Shown piece by piece: positions 1-8,922 of a stretch of 43,685 nucleotides of DNA. The translations under genes and the position numbers were made by a program. Below the pieces are notes generated by a model. The model saw only the letters and a program-made list of their open reading frames with translations. It did not search any database and was not told the origin of the DNA. This stretch comes from Paracoccaceae bacterium (GTDB lineage Bacteria; Pseudomonadota; Alphaproteobacteria; Rhodobacterales; Rhodobacteraceae). The DNA lies in NCBI GenBank assembly GCA_019090795.1, contig JAHRVG010000075.1, forward strand, positions 1-43,685. The letters are read 5' to 3'. Positions within the stretch are counted from its first letter, which is position 1. Every line of letters starts with the position of its first letter.

Positions 1-66
1 GCCATCGTCAATGGGCATAAGCAGAAGGACATCGAGCAACTGCTACCGTGGAACTTTGCCGCATAG
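1..66 (+). CDS. tnpC: IS66 family transposase, C-terminal 21 residues
   Basis: An open frame enters from the left edge and stops at base 66, ending in DIEQLLPWNFAA. The ending 'LLPWN' shortly before the stop is typical of the C terminus of IS66 TnpC, the large DDE-type transposase. Only the tail is visible, so nothing can be said about catalytic residues. The IS66-type terminal repeat 22 bases downstream supports the assignment. Confidence 0.7.
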   Translation, partial: AIVNGHKQKDIEQLLPWNFAA

Positions 67-88
67 GAGGGGTCAAACCAACGCTTAC
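1..88 (+). mobile_element. 3' end of an IS66-family insertion sequence
   Basis: The window opens inside an IS66-type element. After the transposase stop the sequence runs only 22 bases before ending in ACGCTTAC. Its complement, GTAAGCGT, is the start expected of IS66-family terminal inverted repeats. I place the element boundary at base 88. The next 8 bases (GAATTACT) would be one copy of the usual 8-bp target duplication, but the other copy lies outside the window, so the boundary cannot be confirmed here. Confidence 0.7.
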
Positions 89-203
89 GAATTACTCGGA
101 TGAGGATCTGGAAGAAATTCTCCGTATTCTCTATGGAATTGCGGAAGAAGGGTACGAGGTCTATCGGGAAGAAAATGGTGGCGCGCAGGACTTTTCTGAA
201 TAA
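89..203 (+). pseudogene. 3' fragment of a small gene cut by the IS66 element
   Basis: Immediately after the IS66 end an open frame runs from about base 90 to a TAA at 201-203. It encodes a strongly acidic helical stretch (YSDEDLEEILRILYGIAEEG, then EVYREE...DFSE). There is no start codon in this frame after the IS end, so the 5' part is presumably on the other side of the IS, outside the window. I do not recognise the family. It converges with the recombinase-tail remnant on the other strand. Confidence 0.45.
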
Positions 204-295
204 AAACTGCCCCCAATTTTTTGGCAAGCCGAGCCTAATGAAGACTTCATTAAGTTCTTGGGCCGAAAAATTCCCAGCAAACAGCAAAACATCTG

Positions 296-460
296 TCATA
301 AACCGACCGATGCCCTGCGCACTTCTTCCTCAAAGGTGTTCCATCCCAAAACCAGTTGCCCAGCCAATTCTATAGAACACATTTCTCTGAAAGGCTTCTT
401 TAGGTTTTTGTACAAATAGCCGGCAATTCCAAATGATGAATAACTCACTAAGTTATCCAT
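296..460 (-). pseudogene. Remnant of a serine-recombinase 3' end (54-codon open frame)
   Basis: Reading leftward from an ATG at 460 there are 54 codons ending at 296. The C-terminal half is close to the last codons of the intact recombinase at 3577-5307: LAGQLVLGWNTFEEE here against LAGQLVLQWNTLENE there. At DNA level 335-367 and 3615-3648 are nearly identical. About 40-60 bases beyond each stop both copies carry ATGAAGA(C/T)TTCATTAAG (238-254 and 3507-3523). This is therefore a second recombinase gene end left behind, and the SIR2-HerA cargo lies exactly between the two. The upstream 30 codons do not match the intact recombinase, so this could be a small gene of its own. AAAGGTG sits right before the ATG. 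Confidence 0.5.
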
Positions 461-500
461 CACCTTTACCCTTTTTTTTGATCAATAAAGCTTTCAATTC

Positions 501-2255
501 TTACGTAGAACTTTGCTTCCGCCAAGATTTAATTGCGTTAGTAGTATCCGATTTGGGCTCTGTCTCATTCCAACGGTCCCAAAATGCTACCGTTTGGCTA
601 TCAGGCTTCAATGTCGGCTCGGTTATTCGGACTCTTGTTGGCAATAGACTAGCATCTCCAACGACAAGAGCTTCTCCAACATCCAATACAGGCAACAGAT
701 CTCCAAAGCTTCCTAAGCTATCTGGAAGTAGTTTGCGAATGACGCTTTGATCGTCTCCGTTCGTCAATCTCATTGCAATCACATTATTGCACTGACTTAA
801 AACTGTTCTGTTTACCTCTGACGGGCGCTGGCTAATCACCACCAACCCAATTCCGTATTTTCGACCTTCCTTTGCGATTCTTTCGAAAATTTCAACAGCG
901 ATAGAGTCTCCGCTGTCTGCCTGAGCGCGCTCAGGTATGTATAGGTGCGCTTCATCGCACATCAGTGCGATTGGATGTCGTTTCTCTTGTTTAGTCCACA
1001 AGCTCGTCGAGAACAGGATTTGAGCCAACAAACTAACCATTAACGGTAAAATGTCTGACGGCACTTCAGAAAAATCGATGATTTTAATACCACCCTTAGC
1101 CCCATCCTTTGCTCCCCTTCCGGCAACAATATTGTGGACCATTTTCTCAAGCCATTCCATTTGCATACATTCTGCAGGTGGTTGGAAAAGAAACGCTAAA
1201 CGTCGGTCAGTCCGTTTCGCTTCAAGGCGACTTATAAGACGGCTCATTTTCCCGTGATATGGACCCTGTTTTTCGGACCCGGCCCTTGCCCCTGCTACCA
1301 TCTCTTCATCTAAACGTTTTAGCTCAACTAACACCATGTCAATGTCAAATGGAACAGGACTATCAATCGTGAAGTTATCCAAAATTTCTTTGAACTCAGG
1401 AGCTGCTAGGTTCGCCTTTTTTGCTTCAGTAATCGTTCTTGTCATGATCATTGACTGATTTGGAGCATTTTGGTCGCTTCGATCTACAAACAGTGAGACT
1501 AATGCTTCGTAACCCAGCAACCAATACGGAAGGTGCAAGACGCCATCGTCAAGACCACGACCGCTTTCTATATCGGATGGTCCGGCAACTTTAAGGTGAT
1601 GAAAGGCATCACTTACAAGTGGACGATATTCACCATGAATATCAAAAAGAACAGCGTTTGCTTGAGGTAATTCAGCGATTTGTTCTAGTAGCCGTGCAGT
1701 TGTCCACGACTTACCAGATCCTGTACTACCCACGACGATTGCGTGCCGTTGAAACAGCTTGTTCCCATTCAGATATGCAACTGCGTCGTCATCCAAGGTG
1801 AAATTACCAAGTGACAATTTAGGACCATCAGTTTCTACATTCGAAATAACCTGCATGAACCTTGTAAGGCGTTCTCCTTCCAGAGAAAAACAGTTTGCTT
1901 CAATTTCAGGAACCGTTTCCAGCGTACGCCTAAACACATTTCGTTGCTCACCCACTCGATCTAACAAGGTTCCAATTAATGTAATTTTGACCAAATTATT
2001 TTCGTTCGGAGGTAGATCTTCTTCTGACAGAGCGTCAGCTTCTAGATCTCGATCATCTGGCTTTCTTGTGATCTTTACGACTACACCTATTAAGTGCTGC
2101 CCGGATTTACTACTCTGCAAAACAACTAGCCGATTAACCTGAAGACGTTTCAAACGGTCTAAATCTTCCACTCGGATTACTACAGCAGCTGTGTCGACAG
2201 AAATCACACACCCTAAGGCATCTGTGTCTACAAAATCGAAAATTGTCATACTCAT
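501..2255 (-). CDS. herA: HerA-like hexameric ATPase of a SIR2-HerA anti-phage pair
   Basis: A 584-residue HerA/FtsK-type ATPase. The N-terminal ~150 residues form the beta-rich HAS-barrel-like region. Walker A is GSTGSGKS at about 176-183 and Walker B is IALMCDEAH at about 429-437. ISQRP near 484-488 is the usual sensor region, followed by a C-terminal segment with NNVIAMRLTN. It starts 3 bases after the SIR2-like gene stops, so the two are co-transcribed and probably translationally coupled. HerA proteins are ring ATPases/translocases. In the known SIR2-HerA defence system HerA assembles with SIR2 into a large complex that depletes NAD or cuts DNA during phage infection. No NurA partner is present, which favours the SIR2-HerA defence reading over HerA-NurA DNA repair. 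Confidence 0.9.
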   Translation of the reverse strand: MSMTIFDFVDTDALGCVISVDTAAVVIRVEDLDRLKRLQVNRLVVLQSSKSGQHLIGVVVKITRKPDDRDLEADALSEEDLPPNENNLVKITLIGTLLDRVGEQRNVFRRTLETVPEIEANCFSLEGERLTRFMQVISNVETDGPKLSLGNFTLDDDAVAYLNGNKLFQRHAIVVGSTGSGKSWTTARLLEQIAELPQANAVLFDIHGEYRPLVSDAFHHLKVAGPSDIESGRGLDDGVLHLPYWLLGYEALVSLFVDRSDQNAPNQSMIMTRTITEAKKANLAAPEFKEILDNFTIDSPVPFDIDMVLVELKRLDEEMVAGARAGSEKQGPYHGKMSRLISRLEAKRTDRRLAFLFQPPAECMQMEWLEKMVHNIVAGRGAKDGAKGGIKIIDFSEVPSDILPLMVSLLAQILFSTSLWTKQEKRHPIALMCDEAHLYIPERAQADSGDSIAVEIFERIAKEGRKYGIGLVVISQRPSEVNRTVLSQCNNVIAMRLTNGDDQSVIRKLLPDSLGSFGDLLPVLDVGEALVVGDASLLPTRVRITEPTLKPDSQTVAFWDRWNETEPKSDTTNAIKSWRKQSST

Positions 2256-2258
2256 GTC

Positions 2259-3281
2259 CTAAAGAGTTAATTTGTTAAATCCGTCTAACGACCACAGGTC
2301 ACTTTCACCTAGCGTCACCCCATCTGGAGTTTTTGCCGTGTAAACACGACTCCCTTCACCATCACACTCAATCCCAAGATAGTTGTTCCCTGCTCGCTCT
2401 TTGAGAAATTGCTTTGCTTCCTCGGTGAGTGTTCTCGCTAGAACAACAATAGGGACATTTTGCTCACGGCATCGCTCAATGATTTTTGGATGGATATGCT
2501 TGTCTCGGAAGCCAAAACCAATGCAAAGAAATGCCGACGCGGTACGCAAAGCGTTGTCAGCCCCGTTAATTGTTGTCCTGAACGGGTCCTCACTAGTTTT
2601 TTCATACTTATTCAAACCGGGCGTAACAATGAGCGGTGTGTATTCCGAGCCAGGCAAGCTAAAAACGGGCAAACCTACTATTCTCTCATCAATATTCTGA
2701 AACCAATCTAGGGAACCATGTATTTTCCAAATTTTCACCACACGTGAAGATTTAGTACCATGGCGGAACTTCACCCGCCCAGTACTCTCCCATTTTTGGA
2801 CGTAACCTGGAGCAAATCCGGTTTGAAAGAGTAGTCCAACAGAGTTGCAGGCGTACTCAGCGACTCTGTCATAATTTGTTGTTACGACATGAACCTCGTC
2901 GTGCGTACTAGTGAACACTCCATTCAAAAGTCGGCCCAATGGGAAAGCTTCATTCGAAGAACTCGTCGTTGAAAAGACTGCGAAATCCTTCTCGTTAATA
3001 CATTCCCAAGTACATCTCACAATTTTTTCTAATAGCGTGACCGGTAGGTCTTTGCCCTCCAATGAGGCTTCCAAATGATCCCCTTGCGCAAGCGCTGTGC
3101 GCACTAAAAGCCATGCATCTTCCTCGGCCCCTTCAGCAACTTGTAAGTTTGCTAGAAGGTAATCACTCAGAGCACTCATACTAGGAAGGTCGTGCGGCAT
3201 TGATGCCCCACTGCCAAGAACAATCGTTGGCCTACCCTGAAAACAAGCTTGGGCCCGCTTGGAAATATCTTCGATGTTCAT
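2259..3281 (-). CDS. sir2: SIR2-like NAD-consuming effector
   Basis: A 340-residue SIR2-fold protein. The N terminus has the NAD-binding glycine motif TIVLGSGASMPHDLP (about 19-33). VTTNYD at about 133-138 supplies the conserved Asn136, and KIHGS at about 186-190 the conserved His188. This is the pattern of SIR2-like antiviral NADases rather than deacetylases; there is no deacetylase-type zinc cysteine quartet. It is the first gene of a two-gene operon with HerA downstream. I infer an abortive-infection role. No strong ribosome site precedes the ATG at 3281; only a GAAGA-type stretch is seen. Confidence 0.88.
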   Translation of the reverse strand: MNIEDISKRAQACFQGRPTIVLGSGASMPHDLPSMSALSDYLLANLQVAEGAEEDAWLLVRTALAQGDHLEASLEGKDLPVTLLEKIVRCTWECINEKDFAVFSTTSSSNEAFPLGRLLNGVFTSTHDEVHVVTTNYDRVAEYACNSVGLLFQTGFAPGYVQKWESTGRVKFRHGTKSSRVVKIWKIHGSLDWFQNIDERIVGLPVFSLPGSEYTPLIVTPGLNKYEKTSEDPFRTTINGADNALRTASAFLCIGFGFRDKHIHPKIIERCREQNVPIVVLARTLTEEAKQFLKERAGNNYLGIECDGEGSRVYTAKTPDGVTLGESDLWSLDGFNKLTL

Positions 3282-3576
3282 AGTTTGTAAATCTTCTTCA
3301 TAATTTCAACGCAATGATCTCGCCATAGTTGCATCTTGTCCAGTGGATTCATCAACTATAAGACGCATCCCAAACATCGTATAAAATGATCTATCCAGAT
3401 TTGCAGGCACGCGTAATCGGCCAGTAATTGGCTAATATTCGGCTAACATTGCTAGCTGCACACCAGACACAATCTTCTATAAGCTGAGGGCGAAAAGAGA
3501 AACTTCATGAAGATTTCATTAAGATTTCAAGCTCCCCTCATAGGCTCCCGTCATTGGAAACATCGTTTCCCCCAAG
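3282..3576. other. Intergenic stretch between SIR2 and recombinase, with 11-bp iterons
   Basis: No gene is visible. It holds three CGGC(T/C)A-type repeats at exact 11-bp spacing (CGGCCA 3418, TGGCTA 3429, CGGCTA 3440). The same spacing and core occur in front of the fic gene at 31059-31086. It also holds ATGAAGATTTCATTAAG (3507-3523), duplicated at 238-254 beyond the recombinase remnant. The block may be a leftover promoter of a lost gene or the operator for the SIR2-HerA operon, whose start is about 135 bases away. Confidence 0.55.
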
Positions 3577-5307
3577 CTATAACCCACGTACAAATTCGGA
3601 TATTTCATTTTCGAGGGTGTTCCATTGCAAAACCAGTTGCCCAGCCAACAGACTTCTGTTGCAACCGACATCCCGGTTAAGCCTGTATATCAGCGTCAAA
3701 TCGGGTGTTCCATCGGCCAGATCTGTGTAGGCGGGTCGGCTTTTGAATATGAAACCCCATGACTTCTCCAACCTCTCTTTGGTGGGCGCGCTAAATAGGT
3801 GTTCTTTTGGGTGTTCCATCAGCTTTTTGGCGATCTGGAAATAAGCGTCAATTTCATCCTCCCGAATGCCGGTTGAGCGCATTTGTTTTTCAGCGTCCTT
3901 GATGGCCGCCTCCAACTCGGAAATCTGATTCTCAAGCTTTTCCTGCACTAAGATGGTTTTGCAAAGAGGTATGCGATCCAACAGGGAATCCTGTCGTTGT
4001 CTGAGGCTCTCAATATGCGTGGAAACTTGCTCAGCGTCTTCTTTGGCAGATTGGTTTTTGCGGATCCAAACCTCGCGCACAACTTCGCGAAACAAGGGTA
4101 GGAATCCAGGTTTTGCCTGCAGTTGTTCTAAACTATTGGCAACGGTGGTTTCGAACTCCGCTTTGTTCACACCCCAGTGTTTATGACCTCGACTGCAGTG
4201 ATAGTAGCCAAAGTACTTTCCGGACTTGCCCCTAGAACGCGATGCCAGCAGAGGTTTTTGACATATCGGACAGCCAACTACATGACGCAGCAGGAATTGC
4301 TGATTGTGTCGATGGTTTTTGTAATCTGTGCGATCCTCAACAATTTCCAGCGTTCCATCCTTGAATCGATCAATGCGCAGTTTGCCCCGGTTGGCCCGGT
4401 TAAACAGCTTAATGGTTATCAGGGCCTCAATCGGTGCAAGAACCGGTTTGCCCTGGTTCCAGCGCTCGCACTTCACCCCACAATAGATCGTGCGGCTGAT
4501 AAATTTGTTCAACTGCTTTACGTCAAGCTGTTTTGCTCGCGTCTGCCCCAGCACTTTTCTGGTTGCAGGATCGTAGATATTATTAACGCGCGAGCGGTAG
4601 CCCATGGCATTGATCGCCTCGCAAATTGCGTCATCACGCCAGGTTCCCTCAGCCTTCAACTCAAACATGCGTTTTATCCATACGGCCTCGGTCTCATGCG
4701 GGGTCATGATGGTTTTCTTCTTGCCATCTTCAGTGATGATCCTGGCATTATGGTAGCCAAAGTTTGCCCCCCGGCATTGATAGCCATCTCGCGTCAACTG
4801 AATCTGCTGGCCAATGGTACGCATAAGAATGTCCGAGGCTTCGGATTTGGCTTTTTCTGCCATGAATACTTCGGCGATGTGGCTGGGGGAGGTAACAGAC
4901 CACTCATATTCCACCCCCAGATGCGCCAGTCGGTTCTGTTCCGGCTGGATAATGCCGGTTGTGTCAATTAACGACACGCCGAGCTCTCTCAACTGTCGTT
5001 TCAGATGTAGATACACCTCGGTACCGCCCCGGGTGAAGCGGTCGATATCTCCAACGATGACCACCTGAATATCCTTGTTCTCAGCCAGGAATTCAAAGAG
5101 ATCATCCAATACGCGCCGGTCAGATTTGCGCCCCGAATAATGCTCGGTGAAAAATCGCACGACATCAATGCGTTCACGCCTTGCGGCAAATTCGACTTTA
5201 CGGCGCTGTGCCTCGATGCTTTCGCCTTCCTGAAACTGTTTGTCGGTTGAGACGCGCAGTAAAGCGACGCCAAACCGGGTTACGGATGTCGGGTGATTCT
5301 GGGCCAT
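3577..5307 (-). CDS. Large serine recombinase (resolvase/invertase family)
   Basis: A 576-residue protein. The resolvase catalytic domain starts at about residue 12 with GVALLRVSTDKQ, with Ser20 as the predicted nucleophile, and includes GDIDRFTRGG. A recombinase domain follows, then a zinc ribbon with CPICQKPL and YYHCSRG (about 340-375), then a coiled-coil region rich in Glu/Gln (about 405-475). This is the layout of large serine recombinases that integrate or excise elements. It is followed 14 bases downstream in reading order (coordinates: upstream at 5322-5600) by a small partner gene. Its 3' end is duplicated as a remnant at 296-460, which suggests repeated recombination at this gene end. 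Whether it still mobilises part of the element is unknown. Confidence 0.9.
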   Translation of the reverse strand: MAQNHPTSVTRFGVALLRVSTDKQFQEGESIEAQRRKVEFAARRERIDVVRFFTEHYSGRKSDRRVLDDLFEFLAENKDIQVVIVGDIDRFTRGGTEVYLHLKRQLRELGVSLIDTTGIIQPEQNRLAHLGVEYEWSVTSPSHIAEVFMAEKAKSEASDILMRTIGQQIQLTRDGYQCRGANFGYHNARIITEDGKKKTIMTPHETEAVWIKRMFELKAEGTWRDDAICEAINAMGYRSRVNNIYDPATRKVLGQTRAKQLDVKQLNKFISRTIYCGVKCERWNQGKPVLAPIEALITIKLFNRANRGKLRIDRFKDGTLEIVEDRTDYKNHRHNQQFLLRHVVGCPICQKPLLASRSRGKSGKYFGYYHCSRGHKHWGVNKAEFETTVANSLEQLQAKPGFLPLFREVVREVWIRKNQSAKEDAEQVSTHIESLRQRQDSLLDRIPLCKTILVQEKLENQISELEAAIKDAEKQMRSTGIREDEIDAYFQIAKKLMEHPKEHLFSAPTKERLEKSWGFIFKSRPAYTDLADGTPDLTLIYRLNRDVGCNRSLLAGQLVLQWNTLENEISEFVRGL

Positions 5308-5321
5308 AGTTGAGATTGGGA

Positions 5322-5600
5322 TTAAGTCTGCACTGGTCTGAGCAAAAGCCCCGCACGTTGTCGGCAGATATTGTTCCAGATCAGGATATTCGGGCCAGCC
5401 AATGCTGCGGCGGGATTATCGACAACTTTGCGGATTTCATCCAATTCCTGTTTTGAGGCCTGATCCAGATCAATGCTGGTATTTGTATCATCCAGAAACC
5501 GTTGCAAACGTTTGTGGTCTTCCTGCCGGTCTGCCCGTTCAAAGGATAATTCCTCCAGATCCTGCGCTGTAATCGGGGTCGGTCGTTTGGATTTTGCCAT
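5322..5600 (-). CDS. Small helical protein upstream of the serine recombinase
   Basis: A 92-residue, highly charged, helical protein beginning MAKSKRPTPITAQDLEEL. I see no catalytic motif. It reads into the recombinase gene with a 14-base gap, so the two form a transcription unit. A role as recombinase accessory factor (directionality or DNA binding) is possible from position alone. I do not recognise the family. Confidence 0.65.
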   Translation of the reverse strand: MAKSKRPTPITAQDLEELSFERADRQEDHKRLQRFLDDTNTSIDLDQASKQELDEIRKVVDNPAAALAGPNILIWNNICRQRAGLLLRPVQT

Positions 5601-5639
5601 GTTTAATCAGTATGGATCCACCATTGGTTGCCGTCAAAT

Positions 5640-6086
5640 TTAACGTCCGCGATTGCCTTGCGCCCCGTGTGAATGCTGGTGTCGACTCTTTTGCCGCAAC
5701 TGGTTGGCCATTTCATATTCCCGGTGTTGACTGCCAAGCCTGTGGCCGCGCTCATATGTTTTTATCTGATCATGCGACAGGCCCTTCGGCGGCGTGTCTT
5801 TTCCCGCAAACCCTTCGCGCCAACCACGTTCAAACATCTGATCTTTCGGTACGGCATTTCCCGCAATCAGGTTCGATTTCTGCGCCAATTCATGTGCTTG
5901 CTCACGTTCCTCTTGCAACCTCTGCCCATCGTAATGATCTTTGTATGCTATTAGATATTCATCACGGTAGCTATTCGACAAAACAGCTGTCAACAAATTG
6001 GGGCGAGGCCGTCGAGGACGGTTTAGCCTCGCATCCGCCTGACCATCGGCCCGCCCCTGTTCGCGGCCTCTCCATTCAAACATCAT
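5640..6086 (-). CDS. Small conserved element protein, unknown function
   Basis: The open frame extends further upstream, but I place the start at the ATGATG at 6086/6083 (MMFEWRGREQGRADG, 148 residues). GGAG precedes this start, and it overlaps the end of the gene at 6076-6321 by a few bases, a typical coupled junction. The protein is polar and contains repeated short Gly-containing helices (GREQGRADGQADAR, FERGWREGFAGKDT, YERGHRLGSQHREYEMA). Such spaced-glycine patterns recur in the neighbouring 6076-6321 and 9614-9814 genes, suggesting a small related family near the transfer genes. Function unknown. Confidence 0.6.
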   Translation of the reverse strand: MMFEWRGREQGRADGQADARLNRPRRPRPNLLTAVLSNSYRDEYLIAYKDHYDGQRLQEEREQAHELAQKSNLIAGNAVPKDQMFERGWREGFAGKDTPPKGLSHDQIKTYERGHRLGSQHREYEMANQLRQKSRHQHSHGAQGNRGR

Positions 6087-6321
6087 CTCGCTCCAGCGCA
6101 TGACCCTTCTGGGGATGGTTTGATTGCAGCAAAGCCTTCCGACGCTGCATTTCCTTGCGCGCGGTTGCATGGCCGTCAAGATATGCCGCTTTGAACCCCT
6201 TCAAATAGGCCGCATCAAACATGCCGAAAGTTATTGTTGGCTGTGGTATTGCGGGTTTTCCATTCATGCCGTCAGACCAGCCGTGTTCAAACCCGTCTTG
6301 GTCGCCTTTATGCGCTTCCAT
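6076..6321 (-). CDS. Small spaced-glycine protein next to the coupling protein
   Basis: An 81-residue protein with repeats of the type GFEHGWSDGMNG and YLKGFKAAYLDG. It sits 13 bases downstream of the coupling-protein gene and overlaps the next gene start, so it belongs to the same transcript as traG. The spaced-glycine pattern resembles the IS21-disrupted gene at 9614-9814/12396-12449 (GYDAGFKAGIKGD). I do not know the family. Association with conjugation genes is inference from position. Confidence 0.65.
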   Translation of the reverse strand: MEAHKGDQDGFEHGWSDGMNGKPAIPQPTITFGMFDAAYLKGFKAAYLDGHATARKEMQRRKALLQSNHPQKGHALERDDV

Positions 6322-6334
6322 GATTGTTCCTCCT

Positions 6335-7984
6335 TCAAAGCTGGATCAGGGTTGGGTGTTGCAGTATGTTTTGCGGCAACGGAGCAACAGGCCGTTTGGA
6401 GCGCCGCCGCAGATCACCCCGTTGATAATATCGTTTGGTTTTCAACAAGATTGGTAGGCGATTGGAGTAAAGCATCAGCGCTTCATTCTCTTCCATACGG
6501 ATTATTTCACTGGCGGGCATCAACGGCGCACTCCCCTTTCGCCCCAACCGGGCTTCAAGGTTCCGGGCAGTTTCCAGCGAAGTGCCGGGCAGATAAATCT
6601 CGCAGCCCAAGCCTTCCACAATCGTGCGGGCATCGTGATGACCATAACGCCCGTCAAGCTGGGCCAGAGATTGCAAAAACAGCGCGTAGCTGACTTTGTA
6701 TTTTCGGGCGGTGGTGGCAAACACTGCGAATCCGGGGATTTGCAGATGGCCGAACTCATCCAGAAACAACCAAACCGGCCGTCCGGGGTTTTGGGGGTCC
6801 TTCAGCAACGAGCGGAAAAGATCGGCGTAAAACATGTTCAGCAAGAACGAATACAGATCCATTTGCATCTGATTGACGATCACATAAAGCGCGACGGGGC
6901 GTTGGCGCAGCTCATCAAAATCAATGGAATTGGTGGCGGTCAGGCTGGCCAGTTCCGGCGTTGCAATCGGATCCAACGCCACGTCTGCCGTCATCAAAAC
7001 AGATTGTATGGTCTTCAAATTCCCCTGCACGAAGGCCTGATAAGCGTTGAATGTGCTGGGGTCAGTTTGGGTAGCATCTATGACAAACTGGTCAATCTTT
7101 CCCAGTTTGCCTTTCTTGGCGGTATGGGCATCAAACCCGGTGATCAACTGGCGTAGGTTGGCCAGATTGCGAAAGCCCGGTTTCGATTGGTTCTGTAAGC
7201 ACTGCGTCATGATACGAATCAATTTTTCCGCCGATTGCTCCCAAAACGGATCGCTCGCCCCCTGACCATTACCGCGCCCATTTGCAGATTTCACCAGCGT
7301 TTTGGCGAGATCGGCTATGGCCTGAGGCGAAGTGGCCCCCGCCAGCGGGTTATAGGTCTCGGACCTCGCCGGATCCGTCAGGTTCAGCACCCGGATCTGA
7401 TATCCCTGCGAGGCCAAATACCCAGATGTGTTCTGATATATATCTCCCGAGGTGTCCGAAATCACAAAACTTGGTTTGCTGGCGGGCAAGTTCAGCAGAT
7501 TGGGCATTACAAAGGTCGAGCTTTTGCCCCGTCCCATGCCACCTTGTACCAGAATGCTTTCGTACCCCGCATCCTCAGTCAGACGCGCGGATTTGCCATC
7601 CACCAACGGCCCCGCGTTTGACCCACGCAATAACCAGCTGCGCTCAAACCAGCCCATGAACCGGCTGGAGGGCATTTTTATCCCGACCAACCATGAAAGG
7701 GAAAATCCCAAACCCTTCAGGACTATCCCCAGCAAGCGGAATATTCCGGAAAATGCGCCTCCGATGATTTTGAAAATTCCCGAAAAAATCCCGTTGATCA
7801 GCCTGCCGATGCCGGAAAACACGCTGTTCACCCCGCGCCGGAAAGGGACAACCGTCAAATAGGCAATGATCCCAACCAGCAACAGTCCCGCCGGGGCCAG
7901 CGAGAGCAGAAACACCGGCACCAGGGGCAACATTGATATGATAATTATGGCTTTAAGAAACCCGCCGTTAAACTTGCTATTCAT
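6335..7984 (-). CDS. traG: TraG/VirD4-family type IV coupling protein
   Basis: A 549-residue coupling protein that would link the relaxase-DNA complex to a conjugative channel. N-terminal hydrophobic segments lie at about 9-48. An unusual stretch at about 56-98 is built from imperfect repeats (GIFSGIFKIIG, GAFSGIFRLLG). Walker A is GGMGRGKSS at about 148-156 and Walker B is VWLFLDEFGHL with Asp409-Glu410. FATTARKYKVSYALFLQSLAQL is split here across the typical coupling-protein Q-motif region. The ATG overlaps the relaxase stop by 4 bases (ATGA), so the two are translationally coupled. No VirB-type channel genes occur in the window, so transfer would rely on a helper element. Confidence 0.92.
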   Translation of the reverse strand: MNSKFNGGFLKAIIIISMLPLVPVFLLSLAPAGLLLVGIIAYLTVVPFRRGVNSVFSGIGRLINGIFSGIFKIIGGAFSGIFRLLGIVLKGLGFSLSWLVGIKMPSSRFMGWFERSWLLRGSNAGPLVDGKSARLTEDAGYESILVQGGMGRGKSSTFVMPNLLNLPASKPSFVISDTSGDIYQNTSGYLASQGYQIRVLNLTDPARSETYNPLAGATSPQAIADLAKTLVKSANGRGNGQGASDPFWEQSAEKLIRIMTQCLQNQSKPGFRNLANLRQLITGFDAHTAKKGKLGKIDQFVIDATQTDPSTFNAYQAFVQGNLKTIQSVLMTADVALDPIATPELASLTATNSIDFDELRQRPVALYVIVNQMQMDLYSFLLNMFYADLFRSLLKDPQNPGRPVWLFLDEFGHLQIPGFAVFATTARKYKVSYALFLQSLAQLDGRYGHHDARTIVEGLGCEIYLPGTSLETARNLEARLGRKGSAPLMPASEIIRMEENEALMLYSNRLPILLKTKRYYQRGDLRRRSKRPVAPLPQNILQHPTLIQL

Positions 7985-8922
7985 CGCTCGTTCCCATCTT
8001 CATTGTCACGTTCAAATCCATCGAGCTGATCCTGTGCCCGTTCCTCCAGCGCCTCGCGACGGCGGAGCAATGATGCTGCATGCGGATCAGTCTTTGGTTC
8101 TGTGGATTTGCTTATCGAGGTTTTGGGAGCTTGGGATGGGACGGGGTTCCGTTCGACGATTTGTTCGTAGGCCGTTTCCAAACCAAGTGTGCGCAAGCGA
8201 TAGCGCCGGTCGGTGTCCAGATTCCGCACGCCAATGGTTTTGCCGCGTTGGTAAAGGCCAAACCCTAGCTGGTTAAGATCACCCTTCAGAGCCTTAGGGC
8301 TCGCGGCTTGGCCAAATACCGGGCGCAGCAGTTCAAAAACGGCTATCTTCCCCGAAGGCGTTCCGGTTCTGCGCACCATCTCCCCTTCACTAGAGGTAAT
8401 GCGGGGGCGGATTTTTTCTTTGGCCTGCCGATAGATTGCACCTCCGTTCAGTTCAGGAAATTGCGCCTCCTTGAAAGCCTCCAAATTCTGCTGAACCCTG
8501 GCAAAACCTGACTTATCCATGCGAACTCGCAACGGGGATCGCACCGCATTGGACGAAATCATCAGATGCATATGCGGGTATTCCGTATCCCAATGCACCC
8601 GCCCCCAGGCCAGTTGGTGCGGTGCACGCGCCTCACAATACTGTTCAGCCAACTTATGCAAAGCCGTCGCCACCTCGGCTTTTGAAAGATGTGCCTGCGG
8701 CTCCAGAACAATCACTTCATGGTACAGCGCATTGCCATTTTTGCGTTTGGGCAAATACCGATAATTGTCCAGAAACTGTCCGGCCACCACCTGTTCATCC
8801 TGTCCGGAATGATAGAGATTGCGGGCAAACGTGGTGCCTATGTGAGGATCCGCATCGCGGCCAATATAGTCGATCAGCTGACGGAAGGTCGGAGCCTTGC
8901 GCGACATAGATTTAATGATCAT
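7981..8922 (-). CDS. MOBP-type relaxase / mobilization nuclease
   Basis: A 313-residue relaxase that would nick DNA at oriT. I choose the ATG at 8922 (MIIKSMSRKAPTF) because the same start is conserved in the two relaxase-head copies at 12637 and 15077. Conserved parts are QLIDYIGR near residue 16-22 (candidate catalytic Tyr) and the metal-binding motif VHWDTEYPHMHL near 109-120 (H-x-D...H-x-H). The family is VirD2/MobA-like. It is shorter than multifunctional relaxases and has no helicase or primase domain. It is coupled to traG downstream by an ATGA overlap. The region immediately upstream contains a conserved inverted repeat and is the best oriT candidate. Confidence 0.9.
   Translation of the reverse strand: MIIKSMSRKAPTFRQLIDYIGRDADPHIGTTFARNLYHSGQDEQVVAGQFLDNYRYLPKRKNGNALYHEVIVLEPQAHLSKAEVATALHKLAEQYCEARAPHQLAWGRVHWDTEYPHMHLMISSNAVRSPLRVRMDKSGFARVQQNLEAFKEAQFPELNGGAIYRQAKEKIRPRITSSEGEMVRRTGTPSGKIAVFELLRPVFGQAASPKALKGDLNQLGFGLYQRGKTIGVRNLDTDRRYRLRTLGLETAYEQIVERNPVPSQAPKTSISKSTEPKTDPHAASLLRRREALEERAQDQLDGFERDNEDGNER

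Noticed and set aside
4177-4971. 264-residue gene antisense to the serine recombinase
   Set aside because: It lies wholly inside the well-supported recombinase frame and has no recognisable domain.
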